This document shows, in pieces, positions 1 to 7,949 of a DNA stretch of 64,000 bases. Origin of the DNA: an uncultured Winogradskyella sp. GTDB taxonomy: Bacteria; Bacteroidota; Bacteroidia; Flavobacteriales; Flavobacteriaceae. The position numbers and the translations under genes were made by a program. Where the stretch lies: positions 1-64,000 of the forward strand of contig CAJXLB010000001.1 of the NCBI GenBank assembly GCA_913055905.1. The letters run 5' to 3'. The notes below the pieces were generated by a model. It searched no databases, was not told the DNA's origin, and saw only the letters and a list, made by a program, of their open reading frames with translations. Positions within the stretch are counted from its first letter, which is position 1, and every line of letters begins with the position of its first letter.

Positions 1-2950
1 CCTTCAAGCTCAGGTCAATCTCCGTGATCCCGTCAGGGACACCGTCGTCGCAGACCTCCAAGGGCGTCGGGACTACTGCCGTGGGGAGCGAGTCCACGAT
101 GATATCGAAGGCTACCTGGGAACTGCAGCCCGTAAGCGTATTGGTAAGCACTGCCACTATTGTCTGCGGCGTAGCCGTATTTGCGTACGGACCGGTTATC
201 TCGTTGGTCTGGGCGTCCGCATCCGCTTGGCTCGGATAGTACGATACCGCAACGTTGGCCTGGCCGTCTATGAGCTCTATGTCCTTGACCGATAGGTCGA
301 AGACCTCCTGGAGGTCGCCAGGGTTGTTCTCGTCGCAAAGGGCAATATCATCGGTCGCTACCGTCGTCGGGCTGGGGTGGACCACCAACTGAAGTGTCGT
401 GGTCGCAAAGCATCCCGTGGCCGTGTCCTCCACCCTTACGTAAACCTCCTGGGCATCCGCGACCGCATTGGTGTAAGGGTCCGGAAGGGCGTCAGCGCCC
501 GTGAGCACATCGCCGGGCGTCAGATGGTAGCTCACCACCACGCCGGCCTGGCCGCCGTCGATCTCCGGGGTCTTCGTATCAAGGGCGAACTGCGCGAAAC
601 CGTCGTTGTTGACGTCGCACACCTCAAAGTCCGTGGGCTGAGTCGCCACCGGGTTCGGTAAAACGACCAAATCAAGTGTGGTGACGTTGTAGCAGTCATC
701 ACTTATAACTGATTCCAGACGCACAAATATCGTTTGATTATTTGGTGTAACGTTAGTGTAAAGATTTGGTAAAGGTGCTACATCATTTTCTGCATCGGCC
801 TGATTTAAATGAAAAGAAATATTGACATCAGCAGGATCATTAGTGCCAAGAATTTCGGCTTCCCTATCTAACAAATTAAATTCTGTTAATCCATCTGTTA
901 TTACATCATCACATAATTCAATTGGTGTAATATTAGCATTGATATCCAACTGGCTAAACAGTAATTGAAAAGACGTGGTGTCAAAACATTCTTGTGTAGC
1001 ATCTGAAATTCTTGCCCAGATGGTTTGAGGATTTGTTGCATTGGTATAATTAATGGGTAAGGGATTTAGATTGTTTATGGCATCATCTTCTGTTAAATGA
1101 TAGGACACAATAAACTCTGTTGGATCTTGTGCGCCAAGAATATCGTCGTCATTTTCAGACAAATCAAATTCTGCTGTACCGTCTACGTCACACACTGTCA
1201 AATCTTGAGGTTGATTTGCTGTTGGACTTGATTTAAACTCCACAAAAATTGAGTCTTGAGTTTGACAAGATCCAGAGAATTCTATTTCAACAGAATAGGT
1301 GCCTGTTTGCGTTACATCGATAGTTGATCCTGTTTCTCCAGGTATCTCCACGCCATCTTGAAACCAAGTATGCGTTGCCGTTGGCAATCCAGTATCTAAA
1401 GTTACTGCTTCACCACCACATTCTGCTGTACCTGCAGCGATTGTAATGTCGTCACCCAGGTCACCACCGAGATTAAAACTACCCGCTTCAAGGAAAACTG
1501 CAGCATCAAACTGGGTGTCCTGATCATCTGCAATCACTAATTTAATTGTATAACTAGTACCAGGTGTAACAATTGATTCTGCCGTCATTGGAATTGTATA
1601 ACCTCTAAAATCAATGGGCGCATCTCCCACAGGCTGACCATTTGGATTGCCATAATAAGAATCAAAAAAATTGGGATTAACAGAAGGACATCCTGCATTA
1701 AACGCATTATCGCGTACGTTCAGTACAGAAACAACATCTGTAGTTCCAGGAACGAGTGCGAGATTCGTTGTAACACCAGTATCATTATTCGTTAAAAGAA
1801 AAGCAAAGGCATCCGTAAAAGAACACTGAAATTGACCATATTCTTCAGAGGCAAAAACGAAATCAAAACTAATTTCATTAGCTAAAGGAACAAAGTCAAA
1901 TTGAATAAATGTTGCATTATTGGTAGCACCAAGCCCTAGACCGATAGCATTTTCTAAATCGTTATCCCCTGGCCAAGCGAAAGAACCATCACTTAACGTT
2001 CCCTGCTCAGGTCCTTCAGCTCTTGAGGCATCACCTGTGGTAAGTATGATACCTTCTGCAAATTCAAAATTATTACCATCGCTAATGAAATAACCTATAC
2101 CATTGGGTTCCGTAGGGCTAAAATCAATTCCTGTTGAGGAAATAATATTAGTTACAGTAGCACACTCACTGTTTATCAAGACATCCTCTACGAGCTCTTC
2201 CGGTGTAAAACTGTCCTGATCTACAATAACTGTATCTCCAATGACAACCACGGTTATCGTTGCCACATCTGTACAAGACTGCGGATTATCATCCGTTACC
2301 GTTAAGGTAACATTAAAGGTGCCTGGATTATTAAAAATATTTGATGCTGTTGTTCCTGTTGCCGTATTGCCATCTGCAAAATCCCAATCATAAGTGGCAT
2401 TGGTGCCATCTTCTGAGAAGGTAGCACTTCCATTAAAGGTCACTTCCGTGCTCGGAAGAATTACAATTACTCCTGAGGGATTAGGTTCTGGTGTTGTGGT
2501 ATCAATTGATGCGGTTATGGTTTGACACGGTGTAGCACAACCTATAGTAGCCTCCCAGCCTGTTGTGTTACCAGTAGCACTCGAGATAAACTGAAACGTA
2601 AGGCATCCTGTAGCATTGGCAGTAGATGCCGATACGGTTCCTGGCGAAGCCGCACCAGAATAAGTTCCTATCACTGGAGCAGCAGTTGAATCGCCATCAT
2701 ATATGGTTAACACATCTAAATTTAATTGTGTTGCAAAACTTAAAAACTCGATGACCATAAATTCGCCAGCATTTTGCGGACAAATGGTGGTAACTAAATT
2801 TTCATCGTTCCCATAGTTCCCAAATTCGCCTCCAGAATCGAAGAAACGATTGGGTTGACAGCGGTTAAATGTCCCATTTTGCATCAGAATATCTTGAGCA
2901 TGGCCCTGAACACCGATAAAAATGAAAACAATAAGTATTATGTATCGCAT
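1..2950 (-). CDS. Large secreted modular protein (CUB-like, PKD, choice-of-anchor-L-like, repeats), C-terminus outside window
   Basis: The reading frame is open from an ATG at 2950 to the left edge, giving 983 residues with no stop. Residues 1-19 (MRYIILIVFIFIGVQGHAQ) are a signal peptide. A CUB-like region follows (about 20-140), then a PKD domain (about 150-235, with YDWDFADG), then a choice-of-anchor-L-like region (about 250-480, with FDFVFASEEYGQF), then an Ig-like stretch and modules of about 95 residues that begin near residue 577. This layout is typical of very large Bacteroidota adhesins secreted by the type IX system, so a C-terminal sorting domain is expected beyond the edge (inference). 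Codon use and GC change abruptly near base 662, where the last modules become GC-rich. The frame is intact across that switch. The ligand is unknown. Confidence 0.85.
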   Translation of the reverse strand, partial: MRYIILIVFIFIGVQGHAQDILMQNGTFNRCQPNRFFDSGGEFGNYGNDENLVTTICPQNAGEFMVIEFLSFATQLNLDVLTIYDGDSTAAPVIGTYSGAASPGTVSASTANATGCLTFQFISSATGNTTGWEATIGCATPCQTITASIDTTTPEPNPSGVIVILPSTEVTFNGSATFSEDGTNATYDWDFADGNTATGTTASNIFNNPGTFNVTLTVTDDNPQSCTDVATITVVVIGDTVIVDQDSFTPEELVEDVLINSECATVTNIISSTGIDFSPTEPNGIGYFISDGNNFEFAEGIILTTGDASRAEGPEQGTLSDGSFAWPGDNDLENAIGLGLGATNNATFIQFDFVPLANEISFDFVFASEEYGQFQCSFTDAFAFLLTNNDTGVTTNLALVPGTTDVVSVLNVRDNAFNAGCPSVNPNFFDSYYGNPNGQPVGDAPIDFRGYTIPMTAESIVTPGTSYTIKLVIADDQDTQFDAAVFLEAGSFNLGGDLGDDITIAAGTAECGGEAVTLDTGLPTATHTWFQDGVEIPGETGSTIDVTQTGTYSVEIEFSGSCQTQDSIFVEFKSSPTANQPQDLTVCDVDGTAEFDLSENDDDILGAQDPTEFIVSYHLTEDDAINNLNPLPINYTNATNPQTIWARISDATQECFDTTSFQLLFSQLDINANITPIELCDDVITDGLTEFNLLDREAEILGTNDPADVNISFHLNQADAENDVAPLPNLYTNVTPNNQTIFVRLESVISDDCYNVTTLDLVVLPNPVATQPTDFEVCDVNNDGFAQFALDTKTPEIDGGQAGVVVSYHLTPGDVLTGADALPDPYTNAVADAQEVYVRVEDTATGCFATTTLQLVVHPSPTTVATDDIALCDENNPGDLQEVFDLSVKDIELIDGQANVAVSYYPSQADADAQTNEITGPYANTATPQTIVAVLTNTLTGCSSQVAFDIIVDSLPTAVVPTPLEVCDDGVPDGITEIDLSLK
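2..1225 (-). repeat. Coding repeats, about 95 residues each, five starts visible
   Basis: Within the surface protein, modules recur with a Cys-Asp at the start (codons at 1190, 911, 617, 335 and 50), spaced 93, 98, 94 and 95 residues. Each carries a pattern like CD-x-DG-x-EF-L, then VSYHL with DA, then YTN with Q, then a Cys followed by a T-rich strand and a Pro linker. The first two modules are AT-rich in codon use and the last three are GC-rich, although the protein pattern is the same. Confidence 0.85.
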
Positions 2951-3110
2951 GAAAGTAATCTTAAATCAGGCCTTGAAAATATAATTTTAGCATGATATTT
3001 GCCCAATAATTCAAAACCGAATTGGAAATTTAGCCAAATTATATGAAATGACTTTAAAAATTAGACACAAAACATATTCTTTAGATTTAACGTTTAAGGG
3101 TTCTATTTCA

Positions 3111-3118
3111 TATTTTTG
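3111..3118 (+). promoter_or_regulatory. -7 promoter element of the nfu gene
   Basis: TATTTTTG matches the Bacteroidota -7 consensus TAnnTTTG and lies 17 bases before the nfu start codon. No good TTG is seen 20 bases upstream, so the -33 part is weak. Confidence 0.45.
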
Positions 3119-3135
3119 CACAAAAGAATTTTGAT

Positions 3136-4029
3136 ATGAAAATTTCAGTTGTACCAACGTCCAATGACGCTATTGTAAAATTTGAAGCAGAAAAATTTTT
3201 GACCAATCATAACAGTTACGAATTTAAAAATATAGACGACGCCAAACCGTCACCTTTAGCGCAACAGCTATTTCATTTGCCTTTTGTTAAGACCGTTTAT
3301 ATCGCATCAAATTTTGTAGCCGTGGAGCGTTATGACATTGTGGAATGGCCAGATGTACAGGATGAAGTAGCCGAACAAATTGAGAATTATCTTAACGAGG
3401 GCGGCGTTGTTGTAAATGAAGAGGCCACCAAGCCAAAAGCCGCAGTCACTGTTTATGCAGAAAGCACTCCTAATCCAGCCGTTTTAAAATTTGTGAGCAA
3501 TAAGGTCATTGTTCCAAACCAATATGAATTTACCTCAATTGAAGAGGCCAAACTATCGCCATTTGCCACGGCTCTTTTTCAATTTTCATTTGTAAAAAAT
3601 GTTTATATGGAAAAGAATTTTGTGTCTATTACCAAGTACGACGTGGTTGAATGGGAGGAGATAACATTGCAACTAAGAGAGTTTATCAAGTCGTACATTG
3701 AACAAGGTAAGACTATTTTAAATGATGATGCTCCTCAAAAACTCAACAAAACAGAAAAAGCAAAAGAGAAGAAATTTGAAGCTTTAGACGATATTTCCAA
3801 GTCCATAGTTAACATATTGGAAGAATATGTGAAACCAGCGGTGGAAAGCGATGGAGGGAATATAGAATTTAAGTCCTTTGATGCGTCTACAAAAAAAGTT
3901 GAAGTACTTTTGCAAGGTGCCTGCAGCGGATGCCCTTCTTCTACATTTACACTTAAAAATGGCATTGAGAGCATGCTCAGGGAAATGTTAAACGACCGAG
4001 AGTTAACCGTTGATGCCATAAATGGCTAA
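3136..4029 (+). CDS. NifU/Nfu-type Fe-S cluster carrier with duplicated N-domain
   Basis: This is an iron-sulfur scaffold or carrier that would hand clusters to apo-proteins in the cytoplasm. Residues 1-90 and about 104-190 are two copies of the Nfu N-terminal domain. The second begins with a typical STPNPAVLKF and the first with a degenerate TSNDAIVKF. Residues about 215-290 are the NifU C-terminal domain with the cluster-binding pair C263 and C266 in GACSGCPSS. At 297 residues it is longer than single-N-domain Nfu proteins (about 190) because of the duplication. It reads divergently from the surface-protein gene and has a -7 element 17 bases upstream. A general role is very likely; specific client proteins cannot be read from the sequence. 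Confidence 0.93.
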   Translation: MKISVVPTSNDAIVKFEAEKFLTNHNSYEFKNIDDAKPSPLAQQLFHLPFVKTVYIASNFVAVERYDIVEWPDVQDEVAEQIENYLNEGGVVVNEEATKPKAAVTVYAESTPNPAVLKFVSNKVIVPNQYEFTSIEEAKLSPFATALFQFSFVKNVYMEKNFVSITKYDVVEWEEITLQLREFIKSYIEQGKTILNDDAPQKLNKTEKAKEKKFEALDDISKSIVNILEEYVKPAVESDGGNIEFKSFDASTKKVEVLLQGACSGCPSSTFTLKNGIESMLREMLNDRELTVDAING

Positions 4030-4064
4030 CAAACCCTTATATTTGAACTTAATAAAATAATACT

Positions 4065-4766
4065 ATGAAAAATTACATCATTTTTGGCTTTGCTTTTGCC
4101 CTCATTGGTTCGACATCTTTTGCACAAACTAGTGGGAGCGGTATAAATGTAAGTAGCCAAGATTTCTTTCAATCCACGGACAATTATTTTGTACGTGATC
4201 GGAGTTTATCAGAATTGAGTGCAGAAGGTTCACCCTACATTAATGAAAAATTTGAAACGGCGAAGTTCAAACGCTTCGGAAATCGCGTTTACAACGTAAG
4301 ATTTAATGCTTATTTGGGTGATATTGAAGTTCAAACGGAAAAAGGAGTTATCGCCTTGAATAAAAAACAGGATTTCGAGGTTACATTTTTACAGTCTAAC
4401 AAGATGTATAAGAATTTTGACTACAATGAAAATGGCAATTTAAAACGTGCATTTTTCGTGGTGATCTATTCCAACGGAAATTACAGCATCTTAAAGCGGG
4501 AAAAAATACGATTTAGAGCTGAGGAACCTTCACAAACAGGGTATGATAAAGGTAAACCTGCTGCTTTTTTAAGAGAAGACGATACGTTTTACTTAAAAAC
4601 GGAAAACTCCATTAATGAAATACCCACTCGCAAGAGAAAGTTTCTTTCGGAATTTTCTGATAGCGCTAAAGGTTTAAAAGCTTACATGAAGAAAAATGAT
4701 CTTGATGTCCGTGAGGAGAATGATCTTGTGGAGTTGGTTAAATACATTATGGACTCTGACAACTAA
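4065..4766 (+). CDS. Exported protein of unknown function
   Basis: This 233-residue protein begins with a clear signal peptide (MKNYIIFGFAFALIGSTSFA, cleavage before Q21) and is otherwise soluble, so it should be periplasmic or surface-located. The mature part is rich in charged and aromatic residues, with many Lys-Arg and Phe-Asn-Tyr stretches that look like beta structure. I see no lipobox, no cysteine pair and no motif I recognise. It starts 35 bases after nfu on the same strand and may be co-transcribed with it. No function is proposed. Confidence 0.75.
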   Translation: MKNYIIFGFAFALIGSTSFAQTSGSGINVSSQDFFQSTDNYFVRDRSLSELSAEGSPYINEKFETAKFKRFGNRVYNVRFNAYLGDIEVQTEKGVIALNKKQDFEVTFLQSNKMYKNFDYNENGNLKRAFFVVIYSNGNYSILKREKIRFRAEEPSQTGYDKGKPAAFLREDDTFYLKTENSINEIPTRKRKFLSEFSDSAKGLKAYMKKNDLDVREENDLVELVKYIMDSDN

Positions 4767-4886
4767 TAAATTTCGTTCCGAATCCTTATCTTTACATATA
4801 GGAAGATTTCTTATCCCTTTTTTTGCCCAAAATAACCTTGACAACCTCTAATTGGTTCAATTAATATTAATTAAAAATAAATAATC

Positions 4887-5087
4887 ATGGCAGTATTAAA
4901 AGTTATTGAAGTTTTATCCAATTCCGAAAAAAGTTGGGAAGACGCTACAAAAAAAGCGGTTAAAGAGGCCTCTAAAACAGTAAAGAATATTAAATCTGTT
5001 TACGTGCAGGATCAAAGTGCAATGGTAAAGAACAACGAAGTTGTAGAATTTAGGGTTAACCTAAAAATTACCTTCGAGGTCAATTAA
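4887..5087 (+). CDS. Dodecin family flavin-binding protein
   Basis: This 66-residue protein has the dodecin pattern: an N-terminal beta strand (MAVLKVIEVLSNSEKSW), one helix with many Lys and Ala, then two strands (IKSVYVQDQSAMV and VVEFRVNLKITFEV). Dodecins assemble as hollow 12-mers that store or buffer riboflavin-type ligands in the cytoplasm. The Trp of the SW-EDA segment and the Gln in VQDQ are at the positions where the family stacks and contacts the flavin ring. Length is normal for the family. It is a stand-alone gene between the exported protein and mscS. Confidence 0.93.
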   Translation: MAVLKVIEVLSNSEKSWEDATKKAVKEASKTVKNIKSVYVQDQSAMVKNNEVVEFRVNLKITFEVN

Positions 5088-5103
5088 ATAATCCATAAGT
5101 TAT

Positions 5104-5111
5104 TATATTTG
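5104..5111 (+). promoter_or_regulatory. -7 promoter element of the MscS gene
   Basis: TATATTTG fits TAnnTTTG and is followed by GCG, 47 bases before the mscS start. The -33 region has no clear TTG, so support is moderate. Confidence 0.45.
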
Positions 5112-5158
5112 CGCGGTTTTTCAACCGAGTTTTTCTATTAACCAAAATATAAATACAC

Positions 5159-5971
5159 ATGAATACACAAGATTGGATTGACAAAGGATTTGACCTCATA
5201 GTTGAATTTGGCCCTAAACTGATTGCTGCCATTCTCATATGGATTATTGGTAGTTGGGTAATAAAGGTGTTGCTCAAAGGCATAAAAAAGGCCATGAACG
5301 CTAGGAACTATGATGAGAGCCTTAAAAAATTTCTACTTAACCTTCTTAACTGGATCTTCAAAATTGTATTGATTATTGTTGTACTTGGCACCGTAGGTGT
5401 TGAAACAACCTCATTTGCTGCCATAATAGCGGCTGCGGGTCTTGCCATTGGTTTGGCACTTCAAGGATCACTTGGCAATTTTGCAGGTGGTGTTTTAATT
5501 ATGATCTTTAAACCATTTAAAATTGGAGATCTCATTGAAGCTCAAGGCGAAATAGGAGTGGTAAAGGAAATAGAAATTTTCACAACTAAATTAACAGGTT
5601 TATCTAACAAAGAAATCATTATTCCTAACGGAGCGCTTTCTAATGGTAACATTGTTAATTATACTACCGAAGGGACACGTCGTGTAGATTTGGTTTTTGG
5701 CGTTAGTTATGATGCAGACATTAAGCAGACCCAAGAGGTATTGATGAATGTTTTAACCTCACACCCAAAAGTGTTACAAGATCCGGCACCTACAGTTAAT
5801 GTGCTCGAACTAGCGGATAGCTCCGTTAATTTCGCTGTAAGACCATGGAGTAAAGTAGAGGATTATTGGGATGTCTACTTCGATATTACCAAAAACACAA
5901 AATTAGCACTGGATGAAGCTGGTATAGAAATACCTTATCCACATCAAGTAGAAATTCATAAAGAGTCTTAA
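5159..5971 (+). CDS. mscS: Small-conductance mechanosensitive channel, MscS family
   Basis: This is an inner-membrane tension-gated channel that releases solutes on hypo-osmotic shock. The 270 residues hold three predicted membrane helices: about 15-40, about 60-85, and a pore helix about 88-115 rich in Gly and Ala (AAAGLAIGLALQGSLGNFAGG), which is the MscS TM3 signature. The MscS beta domain follows (FKIGDLIEAQGEIGVV, then PNGALSNGNIVNYT) and then the alpha-beta C-terminal domain. Length matches minimal MscS channels. The gene converges on tsaB and overlaps its stop region by 4 bases. Its probable terminator lies inside the tsaB coding sequence. Confidence 0.93.
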   Translation: MNTQDWIDKGFDLIVEFGPKLIAAILIWIIGSWVIKVLLKGIKKAMNARNYDESLKKFLLNLLNWIFKIVLIIVVLGTVGVETTSFAAIIAAAGLAIGLALQGSLGNFAGGVLIMIFKPFKIGDLIEAQGEIGVVKEIEIFTTKLTGLSNKEIIIPNGALSNGNIVNYTTEGTRRVDLVFGVSYDADIKQTQEVLMNVLTSHPKVLQDPAPTVNVLELADSSVNFAVRPWSKVEDYWDVYFDITKNTKLALDEAGIEIPYPHQVEIHKES

Positions 5972-6639
5972 GACTTTTTTTTAAGTGCTATAAAGTCCTT
6001 TAAGTAATAAGGCTCAAAATAAGCGACATCTTCGGTGTCGCTTATTTTGTATTTGGCTTCCGCTAAATGGCCCATTTCTTTTGCAGAAGGCAGCTTGTCT
6101 TCAATGAACACTGCATTTTTATGTTTTATTATAGCCTTAGTCTTCTCTACTCCATTGCCTATGAAATGGACCGAATCTTCTTGTAATTGTTCTATAAAGC
6201 TATCCGCATGAAGAATTTCTGATGCAACACCTCTAACCCACTCAAATCTAGAGTTAAAAATAGCTGAGTATACTTCCATCCGTCTGGCATCCAACATTGG
6301 TACCACGTAACCCCGTTCTACCTCTATCTGATGAGCTAAGATTTCTAAGGTGTCTAAGGCTATCAGAGGTTTATCCAAAGCGAAGCAAAGCCCTTTAGCT
6401 GTGGAAACGCCTATTCTCAAACCTGTATACGACCCTGGCCCTTTACTTACGGCAACAGCATCAATATCATTTAATTTGTAGCCCGTTTTTTCAAAAAGTT
6501 TTTTGATAAAAACATGTAATAGCTCAGCATGGGAATACCCTAAACTATTGTCTTCCACTAAAACAACAGTCTCTGCATCATGTGACAAAGAGACTGAACA
6601 GTTTGTTGTAGATGTTTCTATATTCAGGATTAAGGCCAT
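5968..6639 (-). CDS. tsaB: tRNA threonylcarbamoyladenosine biosynthesis protein TsaB
   Basis: TsaB is the non-catalytic partner of TsaD in adding the t6A modification at position 37 of ANN-decoding tRNAs. The 223 residues show the ASKHA-fold start (ILNIETSTTNCSVSLS), the conserved SKGPGSYTGLRIGVSTAKG around residues 64-82, and the MLDARRMEVY segment. Length is normal for the family. It is the last gene after the export operon, 27 bases after the adaptor stop, and ends convergently with mscS. A strong hairpin is encoded within its last 30 codons. Confidence 0.95.
   Translation of the reverse strand: MALILNIETSTTNCSVSLSHDAETVVLVEDNSLGYSHAELLHVFIKKLFEKTGYKLNDIDAVAVSKGPGSYTGLRIGVSTAKGLCFALDKPLIALDTLEILAHQIEVERGYVVPMLDARRMEVYSAIFNSRFEWVRGVASEILHADSFIEQLQEDSVHFIGNGVEKTKAIIKHKNAVFIEDKLPSAKEMGHLAEAKYKISDTEDVAYFEPYYLKDFIALKKKS
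6016..6048. terminator. Bidirectional terminator embedded in the tsaB 3' coding end
   Basis: A perfect 13-bp stem (6016-6028 with 6036-6048) closes a 7-base loop. The arms end in AAAAT and ATTTT, so each strand gives a U-rich 3' side. It sits 45 bases after the mscS stop and would end that transcript, but lies inside the tsaB reading frame. Confidence 0.75.
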
Positions 6640-6666
6640 AATCCAAAAGTACGGATTATAGATGTA

Positions 6667-7947
6667 CTATTCTCCTGAATTTTTTTCTTCGATAAGATCA
6701 CCTGGTTTGAGCGTTTTGGAAACCAAGTTATAAGGTCCTGTAATGATATTTTCACCTTCTGATAATCCAGAGGTAATTTCAATATTTGTATCGTCTTGAA
6801 TTCCTGTTTCTACAACCTTTAATTTTGCTTTACCACCATCATTGACAAAAACGCATTCAAATTTCTCGTCACTGGTAACAGAACCTTCAAAGTCGTTAGC
6901 ATTATCCTTACCATAGGTTTTTTTAGCAGATGTTGTATCTGACTTTACAACAATGGCACTAATAGGAACGGAGACCGCATTTGGTCTTCTATTTGTAATG
7001 ATATCAACGGTAGCCGTCATTCCTGGCCTAAATGGCGAATAATTATCTTGCTGCCCTTCTAGCAGGTCCATATAGGACTCTTCGAGAATTCTAACTTTAA
7101 CCTTAAAATTGGTTACTTGATCTGCTGAAAGTGTTCCTTGGGCAGAATTGGCTATCTCTGTTACAATTCCTTTAAACTCCTTTTTTAAATAGGCGTCTAC
7201 TTCTACAATTGTTGAATCTCCGATATTAACTTTAACAATATCATTTTCGTTAACATCGACCTCGACTTCCATATTCTTTAAATCTGCTACCCTTAAAATC
7301 TCGGTACCTGCCATTTGCTGCGTTCCAACAACACGCTCTCCCAATTCTACACTTAGCAATGAAATGGTACCATCCATGGGCGCATAGATGGTTGTTCTAC
7401 TCAAATTATCCCTTGCCTCGTTAACGGTAGCTGCGGCACTTTGTACGCCAAAGTATGCAGAGTTTCTTCCAGCAAGTGCTGTTTCGTAAGCGGCGATCGC
7501 TCTATCCCAGTCTGCCCTTGAAATTACGCCTTTTTCAAAAAGAACCTTATTTCTGTCATAATCAGCCTTAGCTTGTTTCAATGTTGCTTCAGCCTGTTCT
7601 AAATTTGCTTTTACATTTTTATATGAGGCTTGTGACCTCTCTAAAGCAGACTCTATTAAATCTGGATTTACGCGAACCAACAAGTCACCTTTTTTTACTT
7701 GTTGCCCTTCCTTAAACGGTAATTCCAAAATTTCGCCAGAAACTTCACTAGAGATAGAAACCTCAACTTCAGGATAAATTTTACCCGTTGCCGATACCGT
7801 TTCAACAATTTCCCTAAGTTCAACTTTCTGGGTTGTTACTTGTTTAAAATTGCCCTTTTTACCGAACCAACCCATTTTGGAACCGATAACCAATGTAATG
7901 AGCAGTACAATTACTACTCCGATAATTATCTTTACCGTTTTACTCAT
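6667..7947 (-). CDS. Periplasmic adaptor subunit of an efflux system (HlyD/MacA-like), second copy
   Basis: This is a membrane-fusion protein that should bridge the inner-membrane ABC permeases and the outer-membrane TolC channel. Residues about 5-25 form an N-terminal membrane anchor. Then come a split lipoyl/barrel-sandwich region (VSGEILELPFKEGQQVKKGD near 70 and IYAPMDGTIS near 195), a long coiled-coil hairpin between them (about 100-180), and beta-barrel and membrane-proximal domains. At 426 residues it is slightly longer than its upstream paralogue. It starts 2 bases from the TolC stop, so the three genes are one operon. The export substrate is unknown. Confidence 0.92.
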   Translation of the reverse strand: MSKTVKIIIGVVIVLLITLVIGSKMGWFGKKGNFKQVTTQKVELREIVETVSATGKIYPEVEVSISSEVSGEILELPFKEGQQVKKGDLLVRVNPDLIESALERSQASYKNVKANLEQAEATLKQAKADYDRNKVLFEKGVISRADWDRAIAAYETALAGRNSAYFGVQSAAATVNEARDNLSRTTIYAPMDGTISLLSVELGERVVGTQQMAGTEILRVADLKNMEVEVDVNENDIVKVNIGDSTIVEVDAYLKKEFKGIVTEIANSAQGTLSADQVTNFKVKVRILEESYMDLLEGQQDNYSPFRPGMTATVDIITNRRPNAVSVPISAIVVKSDTTSAKKTYGKDNANDFEGSVTSDEKFECVFVNDGGKAKLKVVETGIQDDTNIEITSGLSEGENIITGPYNLVSKTLKPGDLIEEKNSGE

Positions 7948-7949
7948 AA

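Noticed and set aside
377-661. Plus-strand open frame of 94 codons in the GC-rich segment
   Set aside because: It is a shadow of the minus-strand surface-protein frame, which has consistent repeat structure; high GC lowers stop-codon frequency.
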